Assembly (NCBI GenBank): GCA_002316585.1
Contig: DCDU01000172.1
Coordinates: 436-10,228 of the forward strand
Source of the DNA: Firmicutes bacterium UBA1047
Lineage (GTDB): Bacteria > Bacillota > Clostridia > Tissierellales > Sedimentibacteraceae
Direction of reading: 5' to 3'
DNA length: 9,793 nucleotides
In this document: piece after piece, positions 1 through 6,983 of the stretch
How the letters are laid out: every line of letters begins with the position of its first letter
Numbering within the stretch: the stretch's first letter is position 1
The notes under the pieces: model-generated
What the model was told of the DNA's origin: nothing
Database searches by the model: none
Seen by the model: only the letters and a program-made list of their open reading frames with translations
Position numbers and translations under genes: made by a program

Positions 1-1404
1 ATCCATTTCTTTCAGAGTCATTTTTTTTAAATCTTTTGTTGAATTTTTCTCTATATACTCAAAACGATTAATAAATTTATTAATTGTTTTATTTAGAGCG
101 ATATCAGGATTAATTTTCTCAAATCTTGCAAAATTAACAAGTGCAAATAACAAGTCTCCGAACTCTTCCTCCATATTTTCAATGTTGTCATTGTTGTATT
201 CCTCAATGAATTCAAAGAGCTCTTCTTTAATTTTCAATATTGCTCCCTCTGCCGTAGGCCAGTCAAATCCCACTTCTGCAGCTCTCTTCTGTATTTTGTA
301 GCTTCTGCTTAAAGTCGATAATGCTTTGGGAACATTCTTCAAATTATCCGTATATGTAGTTAAATTCTTCTCCTTAAGCTTGGAGTTCTCCCAGCTAATT
401 AATGCTTCCTCCGCATTATCAGCCTTGAAGTCTCCAAACACATGGGGATGTCTGAAATACATTTTTTTACACACATTGGTTACAACATCATTAAAGTTGA
501 AATAACCTTCTTCACTTCCAAGCTCGGCGTGAAACACAACCTGAAATAATAAATCTCCAAGTTCCTCAACTAAATTGTCTATATCATCATTGTCTATTGC
601 ATCCACAACTTCGTAGGCTTCTTCAACAACATGCTGCCTGATTGAATGATGTGTTTGCTTTTTATCCCATGGGCATCCGTCAGGACCTCTTAACAATTTC
701 ACGATCCTTCGCAGATTATTAACATTATACACTCTATTTTTTGAAATTTCAATAGGCAGAATGCAAAAATATGTTGAAAATCCATAATTTTTTTCTTGAT
801 CAAGCATAAAAAGCGGTATTTCTTTGACATTTTCTTCCAAAACATCAATAATGAATGTATTTACATCTTCAGGATAGATTTCCATAAGCTTTATTTTAAG
901 CTCGGATGCAATTTCCAAATCATAAACCTGAGTGATAATATTAAAGGAATTTACATCAAATGAAAACTCATCTGCTTCTAAACAATCCAATACAACAATA
1001 TTATTATATTCGGCATATCCTGAAAGCTTTAAGCATTTATCAAGAAAACTCATTCCATCAATTATTATTGTATTAATTTGACTTTTATATTCATTTATTA
1101 ACTTTTTTGTTACAATGTCACCGTAATAAGGACTTCCTGCGGTGCAGTAATTAATTTTTCCGTATTGTTTTGCCTGTTCTATAAGCTTAAGAGTCATTTT
1201 CTCGTAAATTTCATCAAAAGTTTCATATTCCTCAAAATAATCATCAAAGCTTTCAATATGCATATTTTTTCTTAATTCATTGACTATAGGGTGACTATCG
1301 GTCCTTGCAAATGCAGGTATTTTCTCGGAAAGCGCACTGTAAGCCCTGACAGTCAAATCCTCTGTACTTCCTGCCCCTAATCCGATTATTTGAATTGTGT
1401 CCAT
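1..1404 (-). CDS. mazG: YabN/MazG-type nucleoside triphosphate pyrophosphohydrolase with N-terminal SAM-methylase-like domain (3' end cut by window)
   Basis: I translated this frame by hand; it stays open for 468 codons to the window edge. MazG enzymes hydrolyse non-canonical (d)NTPs to NMP and pyrophosphate in the cytoplasm. Residues 1 to about 225 resemble the tetrapyrrole (corrin/porphyrin) methylase fold, opening with IIGLGAGSTEDLT. The MazG part begins near 232, with GPDGCPWDKKQTH at 240-252. The metal-binding pattern EExxE...ExxD is seen as E261, E262, E265, E281 and D284. A second MazG-like helical repeat ends in EEEFGD at 412-417. Bacillus YabN is about 490 residues, so roughly 20 C-terminal residues probably lie outside. 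The ATG at 1404 has GAGG about 8 nt upstream, inside the end of the flippase gene, and starts 1 nt after that gene's stop, so the two are probably translationally coupled. The role of the methylase-like domain in this fusion is not evident from sequence. Confidence 0.93.
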   Translation of the reverse strand, partial: MDTIQIIGLGAGSTEDLTVRAYSALSEKIPAFARTDSHPIVNELRKNMHIESFDDYFEEYETFDEIYEKMTLKLIEQAKQYGKINYCTAGSPYYGDIVTKKLINEYKSQINTIIIDGMSFLDKCLKLSGYAEYNNIVVLDCLEADEFSFDVNSFNIITQVYDLEIASELKIKLMEIYPEDVNTFIIDVLEENVKEIPLFMLDQEKNYGFSTYFCILPIEISKNRVYNVNNLRRIVKLLRGPDGCPWDKKQTHHSIRQHVVEEAYEVVDAIDNDDIDNLVEELGDLLFQVVFHAELGSEEGYFNFNDVVTNVCKKMYFRHPHVFGDFKADNAEEALISWENSKLKEKNLTTYTDNLKNVPKALSTLSRSYKIQKRAAEVGFDWPTAEGAILKIKEELFEFIEEYNNDNIENMEEEFGDLLFALVNFARFEKINPDIALNKTINKFINRFEYIEKNSTKDLKKMTLKEMD

Positions 1405-1405
1405 T

Positions 1406-2998
1406 TTATTTCCTCACAAATTTCTTTAATTTTTCTCCCTTAGGTATAAGCTCAAGGTCTTCTTCGGTAATTGCCCCCGTAACAAACAAACAAACTATGT
1501 ATACTGCCGCCGCTATTGCTATGGAGCCCAACGTTGCTAAGTTTCGGCTTCCGAAAGCCATTTTTAAAAACATGAAGGATACCCACACCACAACTGCCAT
1601 AACTGCTGAGGATAAAAGCGTTCTTGAAGATACACTGATTAAATTAATTTTAATTTTAGTTTTATTTATATCGCGCCAGTTCAAAATAGCTACAAATAAG
1701 TATGCAACTGTTGTGCTTATTGCCGCACCCTTTATATTAATGCTTGGTATTCCAATCAATATATATGATAAAATTACTTTTACGACCAATCCAATGGCTA
1801 AGTTTTTAACAGGATTAAACTGTTTGTTTATAGATTGAAGTATGGAAGTAAAAGCCTGAACCAGCGTCAGGAAAATTACTCCTATCGCTAATATTTCCAA
1901 AAGCGCTCCTGAGCTTGCATGCTTTTCCGGACCGATAGATTCATAAAGTAACGCAATTATGGGCTCTGCCAACATAAACAGCCCTATTCCGCAGGGAAGC
2001 CCAATGATTAACGACATTTTTACCCCTGCATTTGCAGTTTCGTTTAATCTGTTAATTTGTTTTTTTGTAAATGCTTCGGTAATCGCAGGAACTAAACTCA
2101 TTGCCACAGCAGTTGAAAACACCTGAGGAAAATTAATTAAAGTTTGGGCTATCCCGCTTATCTCTCCGAATAAATCAGCAATTTGCACGCTGTCATATCC
2201 TATTGCTGTAAGTCTGTTGGATACAATATTCTGATCCATAATACCCATCAACGGTGCTATGGAGGCTCCTATGGTTATGGGCACGGCTATATATAAAAGC
2301 TTCTTTATTATATCTTTTACAGGCTCTGTTTTATTGCTGTCGGAACGTGCAATTTCTTTCTTTATTTTTTTACCGCTTAATAAAAATATTGAATAAATCA
2401 ATATTAGGGCTGCCACTCCACCTGCGGATGCTCCGAAAGTTGCCCCGGCCGCAGCTTCTTCAAGACCTTTTTCCATTAAAACGTAAGCCAAGTACAATCC
2501 CACGGCAACTCTGAAAATTTGTTCTAAAATCTGGGACAATGCAATAGGAACCATATTTTGAGTTCCCATAAAAAATCCTCTGTAAGCAGATAACAAAGGT
2601 ACCGCAAACAAAGCGGGAACCAATGCTAACATTGAATAATAGGAACCGGGATAACCTTGAAAAGTAACAAGGTCACGGGCAAATATCAATACAAACAAAG
2701 ATGAAATCAGCCCTACCAAAAGCAAGCTCCATCTTGACACTTTGTATACCTGGTAGGCTCCTTCGTAATTGTTCAAAGCTCTTTTTTCCGAAACCATCTT
2801 AGCTATTGCCGTAGGAAATCCGGATAAAGATACTACCAGCAGAAGATTATATATGTTATAGGCAGGCTGATAATAGCCTATTCCTTCTGTTCCTATTAAG
2901 TTTGTAAGAGGTATTCTATAAACTGCCCCCAATATTTTTACAAGCAACCCTGCAACGCTTAATATTGCAGCACCTTTAATAAAATTTTCCTTAGACAT
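1406..2998 (-). CDS. MOP-superfamily lipid flippase / polysaccharide biosynthesis protein (MurJ/SpoVB/YabM-like)
   Basis: The 530-residue product is hydrophobic almost throughout, with about 14 likely membrane segments and short basic loops. This is the usual length for the MurJ/SpoVB/RfbX branch of the multidrug/oligosaccharidyl-lipid/polysaccharide superfamily. The N-terminus (FIKGAAILSVAGLLVKILGAVYRIPL) and the following GTEGIGYYQPAYNIYNL and SGFPTAIAKMVSE (about 59-71) are family hallmarks. Members flip undecaprenyl-linked precursors such as lipid II across the cytoplasmic membrane; SpoVB acts in spore cortex synthesis. Placement directly before a yabN-type gene matches the Bacillus yabM-yabN order, so YabM is the nearest equivalent by context. 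spoVT, which precedes yabM in Bacillus, is not upstream here. The ATG at 2998 has AAAGGA 5 nt upstream. The basic C-terminal tail (KGEKLKKFVRK) is cytoplasmic in related proteins. The exact substrate cannot be read from sequence. Confidence 0.93.
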   Translation of the reverse strand: MSKENFIKGAAILSVAGLLVKILGAVYRIPLTNLIGTEGIGYYQPAYNIYNLLLVVSLSGFPTAIAKMVSEKRALNNYEGAYQVYKVSRWSLLLVGLISSLFVLIFARDLVTFQGYPGSYYSMLALVPALFAVPLLSAYRGFFMGTQNMVPIALSQILEQIFRVAVGLYLAYVLMEKGLEEAAAGATFGASAGGVAALILIYSIFLLSGKKIKKEIARSDSNKTEPVKDIIKKLLYIAVPITIGASIAPLMGIMDQNIVSNRLTAIGYDSVQIADLFGEISGIAQTLINFPQVFSTAVAMSLVPAITEAFTKKQINRLNETANAGVKMSLIIGLPCGIGLFMLAEPIIALLYESIGPEKHASSGALLEILAIGVIFLTLVQAFTSILQSINKQFNPVKNLAIGLVVKVILSYILIGIPSINIKGAAISTTVAYLFVAILNWRDINKTKIKINLISVSSRTLLSSAVMAVVVWVSFMFLKMAFGSRNLATLGSIAIAAAVYIVCLFVTGAITEEDLELIPKGEKLKKFVRK

Positions 2999-3061
2999 AT
3001 CTTTCCTTTCTTACAATTAATATATTCCTGAAATATTATTTTTTATTATTTATTGCAAGTT

Positions 3062-3113
3062 GGGGACATTCCTCTTCCCCACAGACTTACCCTTTAGAAA
3101 GAGTTGTGTCCCC
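3062..3113 (-). repeat. GGGGACA hairpin repeat, copy A
   Basis: Outer arms GGGGACA (3062-3068) and TGTCCCC (3107-3113) pair perfectly. A 3x3 mismatch follows, then a second stem CTCTT (3072-3076) / AAGAG (3099-3103). Read on the minus strand it begins GGGGACACA, contains GTCTGTGGGG, and ends GGAATGTCCCC, matching copies B and C. On that strand it would sit in the 5' leader of the flippase mRNA. The structure resembles REP/BIME-type elements mobilised by Y1 (RAYT) transposases; that link is inferred. Confidence 0.85.
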
Positions 3114-3133
3114 TTTTCTTTTAACTGAAATTT

Positions 3134-3162
3134 AGTTTATCACAGTTTATAATTCTTTTAAA
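3134..3162 (-). promoter_or_regulatory. Possible sigma-A promoter for flippase-mazG
   Basis: On the minus strand, TTTAAA (3162-3157) and TAAACT (3139-3134) are 17 bp apart, with a TGn element just before the -10. Each hexamer matches consensus at only four of six positions. It would start transcription near 3127, just upstream of repeat A. This is weak; other AT-rich hexamers nearby could serve. Confidence 0.3.
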
Positions 3163-3301
3163 GAGAAAAATGCGAATTTTCAAATAAAATGATTTTTTAG
3201 TTACCATTCACAATTAATAGTGGAAAAGAATTATAGTCGTGTTCTGCAAATGTTCATTCCATATTTTTATTATTTCCAAGAGACTTTGAATTGTAACTTT
3301 T

Positions 3302-3331
3302 TATACAATGTTTATATTTTTGTGGTATAAT
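3302..3331 (+). promoter_or_regulatory. Sigma-A promoter for recD2-comFC (extended -10)
   Basis: A perfect TATAAT lies at 3326-3331, preceded by TGG, which makes an extended -10. A partial -35, TATACA at 3302-3307, is 18 bp upstream. Transcription would start near 3338, so the hairpin of repeat B would lie almost at the 5' end of the mRNA. Confidence 0.65.
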
Positions 3332-3342
3332 TTATAGCGGTA

Positions 3343-3403
3343 GGGGGACACACCTCTATTGCAAGATAGTCTCTGTGGGATAGTCAATAGAGGAATGTCC
3401 CCC
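3343..3403 (+). repeat. GGGGACA hairpin repeat, copy B, in the recD2 leader
   Basis: GGGGGACA (3343-3350) pairs with TGTCCCCC (3396-3403). After a 2x2 mismatch (CA against AA), CCTCTATTG (3353-3361) pairs with CAATAGAGG (3385-3393). This gives 17 bp of stem and a 23-nt loop containing TAGTCTCTGTGGG. It is the best-paired of the three copies. It lies between the proposed recD2 promoter and the Shine-Dalgarno site, in the same orientation as the transcript. Confidence 0.9.
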
Positions 3404-3412
3404 AATTATATT

Positions 3413-3418
3413 AAGGAG
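3413..3418 (+). promoter_or_regulatory. Ribosome binding site deciding the recD2 start
   Basis: AAGGAG lies 6 nt before the ATG at 3425. In-frame starts further upstream (the TTG at 3359 and the ATG at 3395) fall inside repeat B and have no properly spaced site. Confidence 0.85.
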
Positions 3419-3424
3419 CATTTG

Positions 3425-5641
3425 ATGGAAAGTCTGAAGGGAACAATAGTTGAAACTATTTTTAGAAACAATGAAAACGGATATACCGTTGCCTTGCTGG
3501 AATCAGAAAATGAGTTAATCACATTAACCGGAGTTTTCGGCACCGATGTAGCCGGCGAAGATATTGAAGTGTTTGGCAAAAGAGTAAAGCATCCAAAATA
3601 CGGCGAACAGTTCCAAGTTGATATATATAATACCATACTGCCCACAGGTCTGAAACAAATTGAAAATTACCTGTCTTCAGGCTTAATAAAGGGTATCGGA
3701 ATATTTACGGCAAAAAAAATAGTCGAAGCTTTTAAGGAAGACACCTTTGATATCATTCAGAACAATCCTCTTAAGCTCACCGAAATAGAAGGAATCGGCG
3801 AAAAAAAAGCGGACATGATTGCAAAAAGCTTTGCTGAACAAGCTGATATTAAAGAAATTATGATGTTCTTGCAAAGTCACAATATAAGCACCAATTACTC
3901 GGTTAGAATTTATAAGGAATACGGTAAAAACACAATTGCCGTAATAAAAGAAAATCCCTACAGGCTGTCTGAAGATATATACGGCATAGGTTTTAAGCTT
4001 GCAGACAAAATAGCATTCTCCTTAGGAGTGGAAAAAGATTCGCCCTACAGAATATCTTCAGGGGTAAAATATGTATTGTCGGAATATGCGGCTAAGGGTC
4101 ATACTTATGTGCCTTATGGCTTGTTGGTAAACAGTTCCGCAAACCTTCTTGAAACATCAGCAGAAAATACGGAAGATGAAATAAGAAACATGGCTTTTAC
4201 GGATAAAATTCATATTGAGACAATTAACTCTGAAACTGTCGTATACTATCTTCCCTACCATACCGCAGAAGTAAATGTCTGTAAGAATCTTATAAATTTA
4301 GCAGGAATGGATTTCAATATTTCAGAAGAAGAAGTGCTTGAATATTTAAGCTCAGTTGAAGATGGAACTATTTCTCTTACCAAAATGCAAAAGGAAGCGA
4401 TAGTGCAGTCCGTTTTAAACGGTGTTACCGTTATAACAGGCGGACCGGGCACGGGAAAAACAACAATAATATTATCGATTATTAAAATATTCGAAATAAT
4501 GAACAAGAAAGTTCTTCTGTGCGCTCCAACGGGAAGAGCGGCAAAACGTATAACCGAATCTACAGGAAGAGAAGCAAAAACAATTCACCGTATGTTGGAA
4601 TACGCTTACGGCGAAGATGACAGCAATTTGACCTTCAATAAAAATGAAAATTCTCCCTTAGACTGTCATGCGGTTATTGTTGACGAAATGTCCATGGTTG
4701 ATATATTGCTTATGAACAATTTGCTTAAAGCACTAAAAAGAGGCACAAGGCTTATAATGGTAGGAGATGTGGACCAGCTTCCATCCGTCGGCGCAGGCAA
4801 TGTTTTATCGGATATAATTAAAAGCAGCACAATAAAAACAATACGTCTCGATATGATTTTCAGACAATCGGCGGGAAGCATGATTGTTCAGAACGCACAT
4901 GCGATAAACAAAGGAACCATGCCCCTATTGAACAAAAAAGATTCGGATTTTTATTTTATGAGAGAAAATAACGTTTATGATATTGTAGAGCTGATAGTTG
5001 ATTTATATAAGGAGCGCCTTCCGGCTAAGTACGGTCTTGTTCCGTCAAAGGATATACAGGTTCTTTCTCCCATGAAGAAAGGTGATGCAGGCGTTATAGA
5101 GCTTAACAGAAGAATCCAGGCGGCAGTCAATCCTCCTTCTAATTTGAAAAAGGAAAAAATATTCGGCAAATATATACTCAGGGTAGGAGATAAAGTAATG
5201 CAGGTAAAAAACAACTATCAGGCTGAATGGAAGATGACGGATAATAATTCTGTCACCGGCGAAGGCATATATAACGGTGATATAGGTGTTATATTGTTTA
5301 TTGATGAAACAGAGCAAGAATTGCATGTTCTGTTTGATGATGAGAAGGAAGTGGTGTATTCCTTCAGCCAATTGGATGAATTGATTCTTGCATATGCTAC
5401 AACAGTTCATAAAAGTCAGGGAAGCGAATTTCCCGTTATAATTATGCCCATGGTTTGGGGACCTCCCATGCTTCTTACACGAAACTTATTTTATACTGCC
5501 ATAACAAGGGCAAAGCAGTTGGTGGTGCTTGTGGGAAAAGAAAAATACATGGAAGAAATGATTGAAAACAATAAAATAAATAAGCGTTTCTCAGCACTTG
5601 ATTACAGGCTGTCCCTCTGTCACGCGGGGAGGGTGATATGA
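3425..5641 (+). CDS. recD2: RecD2 (YrrC) family ATP-dependent 5'-3' DNA helicase
   Basis: A 738-residue SF1B helicase of the RecD2/RecD-TraA type, which acts in repair and replication without RecB and RecC. Residues 1 to about 75 form the N-terminal OB-like part (LKGTIVETIFRN...GYTV). Helix-hairpin-helix repeats follow (IKGIGIFTAKKI near 90; IEGIGEKKADMI). Motif I (Walker A) GGPGTGKTT is at 339-347, motif II VDEMS has D420-E421, motif III GDVDQLPS is at 447-454, and motif IV FRQ is at 479-481. Motif V TTVHKSQGSEF is at 659-669 and motif VI YTAITRAK at 690-697. All motifs are intact, so the protein is probably active. Length is normal for the family (about 730-850). The tail LCHAGRVI is unremarkable but more GC-rich in its codons than the rest. 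The ATG of comFC overlaps its stop (ATGA), so the two are coupled. Confidence 0.96.
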   Translation: MESLKGTIVETIFRNNENGYTVALLESENELITLTGVFGTDVAGEDIEVFGKRVKHPKYGEQFQVDIYNTILPTGLKQIENYLSSGLIKGIGIFTAKKIVEAFKEDTFDIIQNNPLKLTEIEGIGEKKADMIAKSFAEQADIKEIMMFLQSHNISTNYSVRIYKEYGKNTIAVIKENPYRLSEDIYGIGFKLADKIAFSLGVEKDSPYRISSGVKYVLSEYAAKGHTYVPYGLLVNSSANLLETSAENTEDEIRNMAFTDKIHIETINSETVVYYLPYHTAEVNVCKNLINLAGMDFNISEEEVLEYLSSVEDGTISLTKMQKEAIVQSVLNGVTVITGGPGTGKTTIILSIIKIFEIMNKKVLLCAPTGRAAKRITESTGREAKTIHRMLEYAYGEDDSNLTFNKNENSPLDCHAVIVDEMSMVDILLMNNLLKALKRGTRLIMVGDVDQLPSVGAGNVLSDIIKSSTIKTIRLDMIFRQSAGSMIVQNAHAINKGTMPLLNKKDSDFYFMRENNVYDIVELIVDLYKERLPAKYGLVPSKDIQVLSPMKKGDAGVIELNRRIQAAVNPPSNLKKEKIFGKYILRVGDKVMQVKNNYQAEWKMTDNNSVTGEGIYNGDIGVILFIDETEQELHVLFDDEKEVVYSFSQLDELILAYATTVHKSQGSEFPVIIMPMVWGPPMLLTRNLFYTAITRAKQLVVLVGKEKYMEEMIENNKINKRFSALDYRLSLCHAGRVI
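5613..5640 (+). promoter_or_regulatory. comFC ribosome binding site inside recD2, possibly masked by a stem
   Basis: GGAGGG (5628-5633) lies 4 nt before the overlapping ATG at 5638. CCCTC at 5613-5617 can pair with GAGGG at 5629-5633, which would hide the site until a ribosome finishing recD2 opens it. Pairing is only 5 bp with an 11-nt loop, so the masking is tentative; the binding site itself is clear. Confidence 0.4.
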
Positions 5642-6363
5642 AAGGGTATATTGAATCATTTTTAGAGCTTTTGTATCCTGAAAAAAACACATGCTTCATA
5701 TGCAATACTTATGATGAATCAATAAATGAAAAATATCTTTGTGCTAGACTGCGAAAAAAAACTTAATAGGATTATGCCTCCTGTCTGCATAAAATGCTCC
5801 AAACCGATTAACTATGATTCATTTAAATTGTCTTTGTCCCTGACTGCAGCGTATATGACAGAATCTTTGAAATGTCTAAATCTCCTTTTTTATATGAAGG
5901 AATTATAAAAGACAGCATATATAGTTTTAAATATTACAACAAGCCGTACTTTTATAAGCTTTTCGGAAACTGCCTTTTAAGTTATATGAATGATATCGGT
6001 TATACCGATTTTGATTATATAGTTTCCGTACCGCTTCATAAGTCTAAAATGCGCACACGAGGCTACAATCAGTCAGAATTGATTGCAAAATATCTTTCCG
6101 ATAAATTGTTCATTCCTTATGCCGATGTTCTTAAAAGGACTAAAAAAACCGTCAAGCAAAGCCAGCAAAGCAAGGATGAGCGAAGAAAAAACTTGAGAGA
6201 TGCTTTTGGCGTAAAATCGCCTCATAAATATAAAAATATAAAAAACAGCAATGTGCTGTTGGTAGATGATGTATACACAACAGGCTCCACTGCCGACGAA
6301 TGCTCCAAAACGCTGTTAAACTACGGTGTTTCTAAGGTCTATGTTATTACGGTGGCAAGATAG
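5638..6363 (+). pseudogene. comFC: ComFC-family zinc-ribbon phosphoribosyltransferase, broken by two compensating frameshifts
   Basis: Read end to end, the product would be about 241 residues, the normal ComF/GntX size. ComFC is a competence-associated protein thought to help DNA uptake or processing. The first 35 residues (frame of 5638) give LELLYPEKNTCFIC and YLC, then stop at 5764. The next part is in the frame of 5747: DCEKKLNRI and VCIKC, stopping at 5906. From about 5839 the original frame resumes with PDCSVYDRIFEMSKSPFLYEG and stays open to the TAG at 6361. An extra base near 5743-5746 and a missing base near 5831-5838 would restore zinc-ribbon pairs C19-x2-C22, LCAD-C, CIKC and (C)PDC. 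The downstream PRTase domain is intact, with the PRPP loop VLLVDDVYTTGST near 6253-6291. No good ribosome site precedes the inner ATG at 5872. It may be a recent pseudogene or a sequence error. Confidence 0.85.
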
Positions 6364-6366
6364 TAC

Positions 6367-6418
6367 GGGACATTCCTTTTACCCACAGAGACTATCCCTA
6401 AAGAGAAGATGTGTCCCC
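6367..6418 (-). repeat. GGGGACA hairpin repeat, copy C, between convergent comFC and cyclo-ligase genes
   Basis: GGGACA (6367-6372) pairs with TGTCCC (6412-6417), and a weaker inner CTT/AAG pairing follows. On the minus strand it begins GGGGACACA, shares TAGTCTCTGTGGG exactly with copy B, and ends GGAATGTCCC. It starts 3 nt after the comFC stop and encodes the last six residues and the stop of the cyclo-ligase. No T-tract follows on either strand, so it is not a standard terminator. Confidence 0.85.
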
Positions 6419-6976
6419 CTTCCATATTCCTTTCTCCGTTATTAACATATCCATCTTAATGTCATGCTCTTCATTCGGTATTGATTCAAGCACTTGAAAT
6501 TCGTGCGCAACAGCCACCTTCTTTGCCGATGGCTTCAGCTTATTTAAAATCCTGTCATAATATCCCTTTCCAAAACCGATTCTATTTAAGCTTTTATCAA
6601 ACACAACCCCCGGAACTATTACCAAATCAATTTCTTCAGGGTATACCGGCAGGACATTCTTTGGCTCATAATAGCCTAAAGAACTCAGCACTAAGTCGGC
6701 TTCCCCGGTTATTTCAGATGGAATCAATACAGTATTAACAGTATCCGTATACGGTATTGCAACACGCTTCTTTGCTGACAGCATATGTTTAATAAGCTGT
6801 GATGTCATTACTTCATTTTTAAAATCCATATATATAAAGACAACATTGCTTTGTCTGTAAATATCCGAGTTAACTATTTTTTCCGTTATTGCGCTGCTGT
6901 TTTTCCGCACATCTTCGATGTCCATATTGTTTCTTATATTTAGTATTCTTTTTCTTAATTCCTTCTTATCTTCCAT
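6398..6976 (-). CDS. 5-formyltetrahydrofolate cyclo-ligase (5,10-methenyltetrahydrofolate synthetase)
   Basis: The 192-residue cytoplasmic enzyme converts 5-formyl-THF to 5,10-methenyl-THF with ATP, returning a storage or inhibitory folate to one-carbon metabolism. The N-terminal KKELRKRILNIRNNM supplies the basic ATP-contacting region. The signature VIVPGVVFDKSLNRIGFGKGYYDRIL spans 119-144, with the glycine-rich GFGKGYYDR loop at 134-142. The C-terminal KVAVAHEFQ...IPNEEHD and MDMLITEKGI complete the family pattern. Family members usually end soon after ITEKG; here GDTSSL and the stop codon come from repeat C. The ATG at 6976 follows the upstream stop by 7 nt, and its site AGGTG overlaps that TAG stop, suggesting translational coupling. 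The family is known as YqgN in Bacillus and Fau/YgfA in E. coli. Confidence 0.95.
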   Translation of the reverse strand: MEDKKELRKRILNIRNNMDIEDVRKNSSAITEKIVNSDIYRQSNVVFIYMDFKNEVMTSQLIKHMLSAKKRVAIPYTDTVNTVLIPSEITGEADLVLSSLGYYEPKNVLPVYPEEIDLVIVPGVVFDKSLNRIGFGKGYYDRILNKLKPSAKKVAVAHEFQVLESIPNEEHDIKMDMLITEKGIWKGDTSSL

Positions 6977-6983
6977 TTCTCAC

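Larger units (their letters stand above)
2999..3424. other. Divergent intergenic region between flippase and recD2
   Basis: This 426-bp stretch contains no credible gene. It carries a proposed promoter in each direction and two copies of the GGGGACA hairpin repeat, one in each presumed mRNA leader. The middle (about 3163-3290) is AT-rich, and I see no clear operator or riboswitch in it. Confidence 0.8.

Noticed and set aside
3359..3424. Upstream extension of recD2 to an in-frame start at 3359 or 3395
   Set aside because: Those codons lie inside hairpin repeat B and have no properly spaced ribosome site. AAGGAG fits the ATG at 3425, where homology to RecD2 begins.
5045..5410. Antisense open frame within recD2, and other antisense frames over the flippase, M50 and CNNM genes
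   Set aside because: They lie opposite strongly conserved coding regions, have no ribosome site and give low-complexity products with no recognisable motif. They are shadows of the real genes.
5747..5847. Programmed ribosomal frameshifting as the explanation for the split comFC
   Set aside because: Two opposite shifts would be needed within about 90 nt, and no slippery heptamer with a downstream stem is apparent at either point. Mutation or sequence error is simpler.
3062..6418. CRISPR-like array made of the GGGGACA repeats
   Set aside because: There are only three copies, unevenly spaced and in both orientations, with genes between them and no cas genes.
6367..6418. Repeat C as a bidirectional rho-independent terminator for comFC and the cyclo-ligase gene
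   Set aside because: The stem is only 6 bp before mismatches and neither side is followed by a T-tract, so it does not meet the usual pattern, though weak termination is not excluded.
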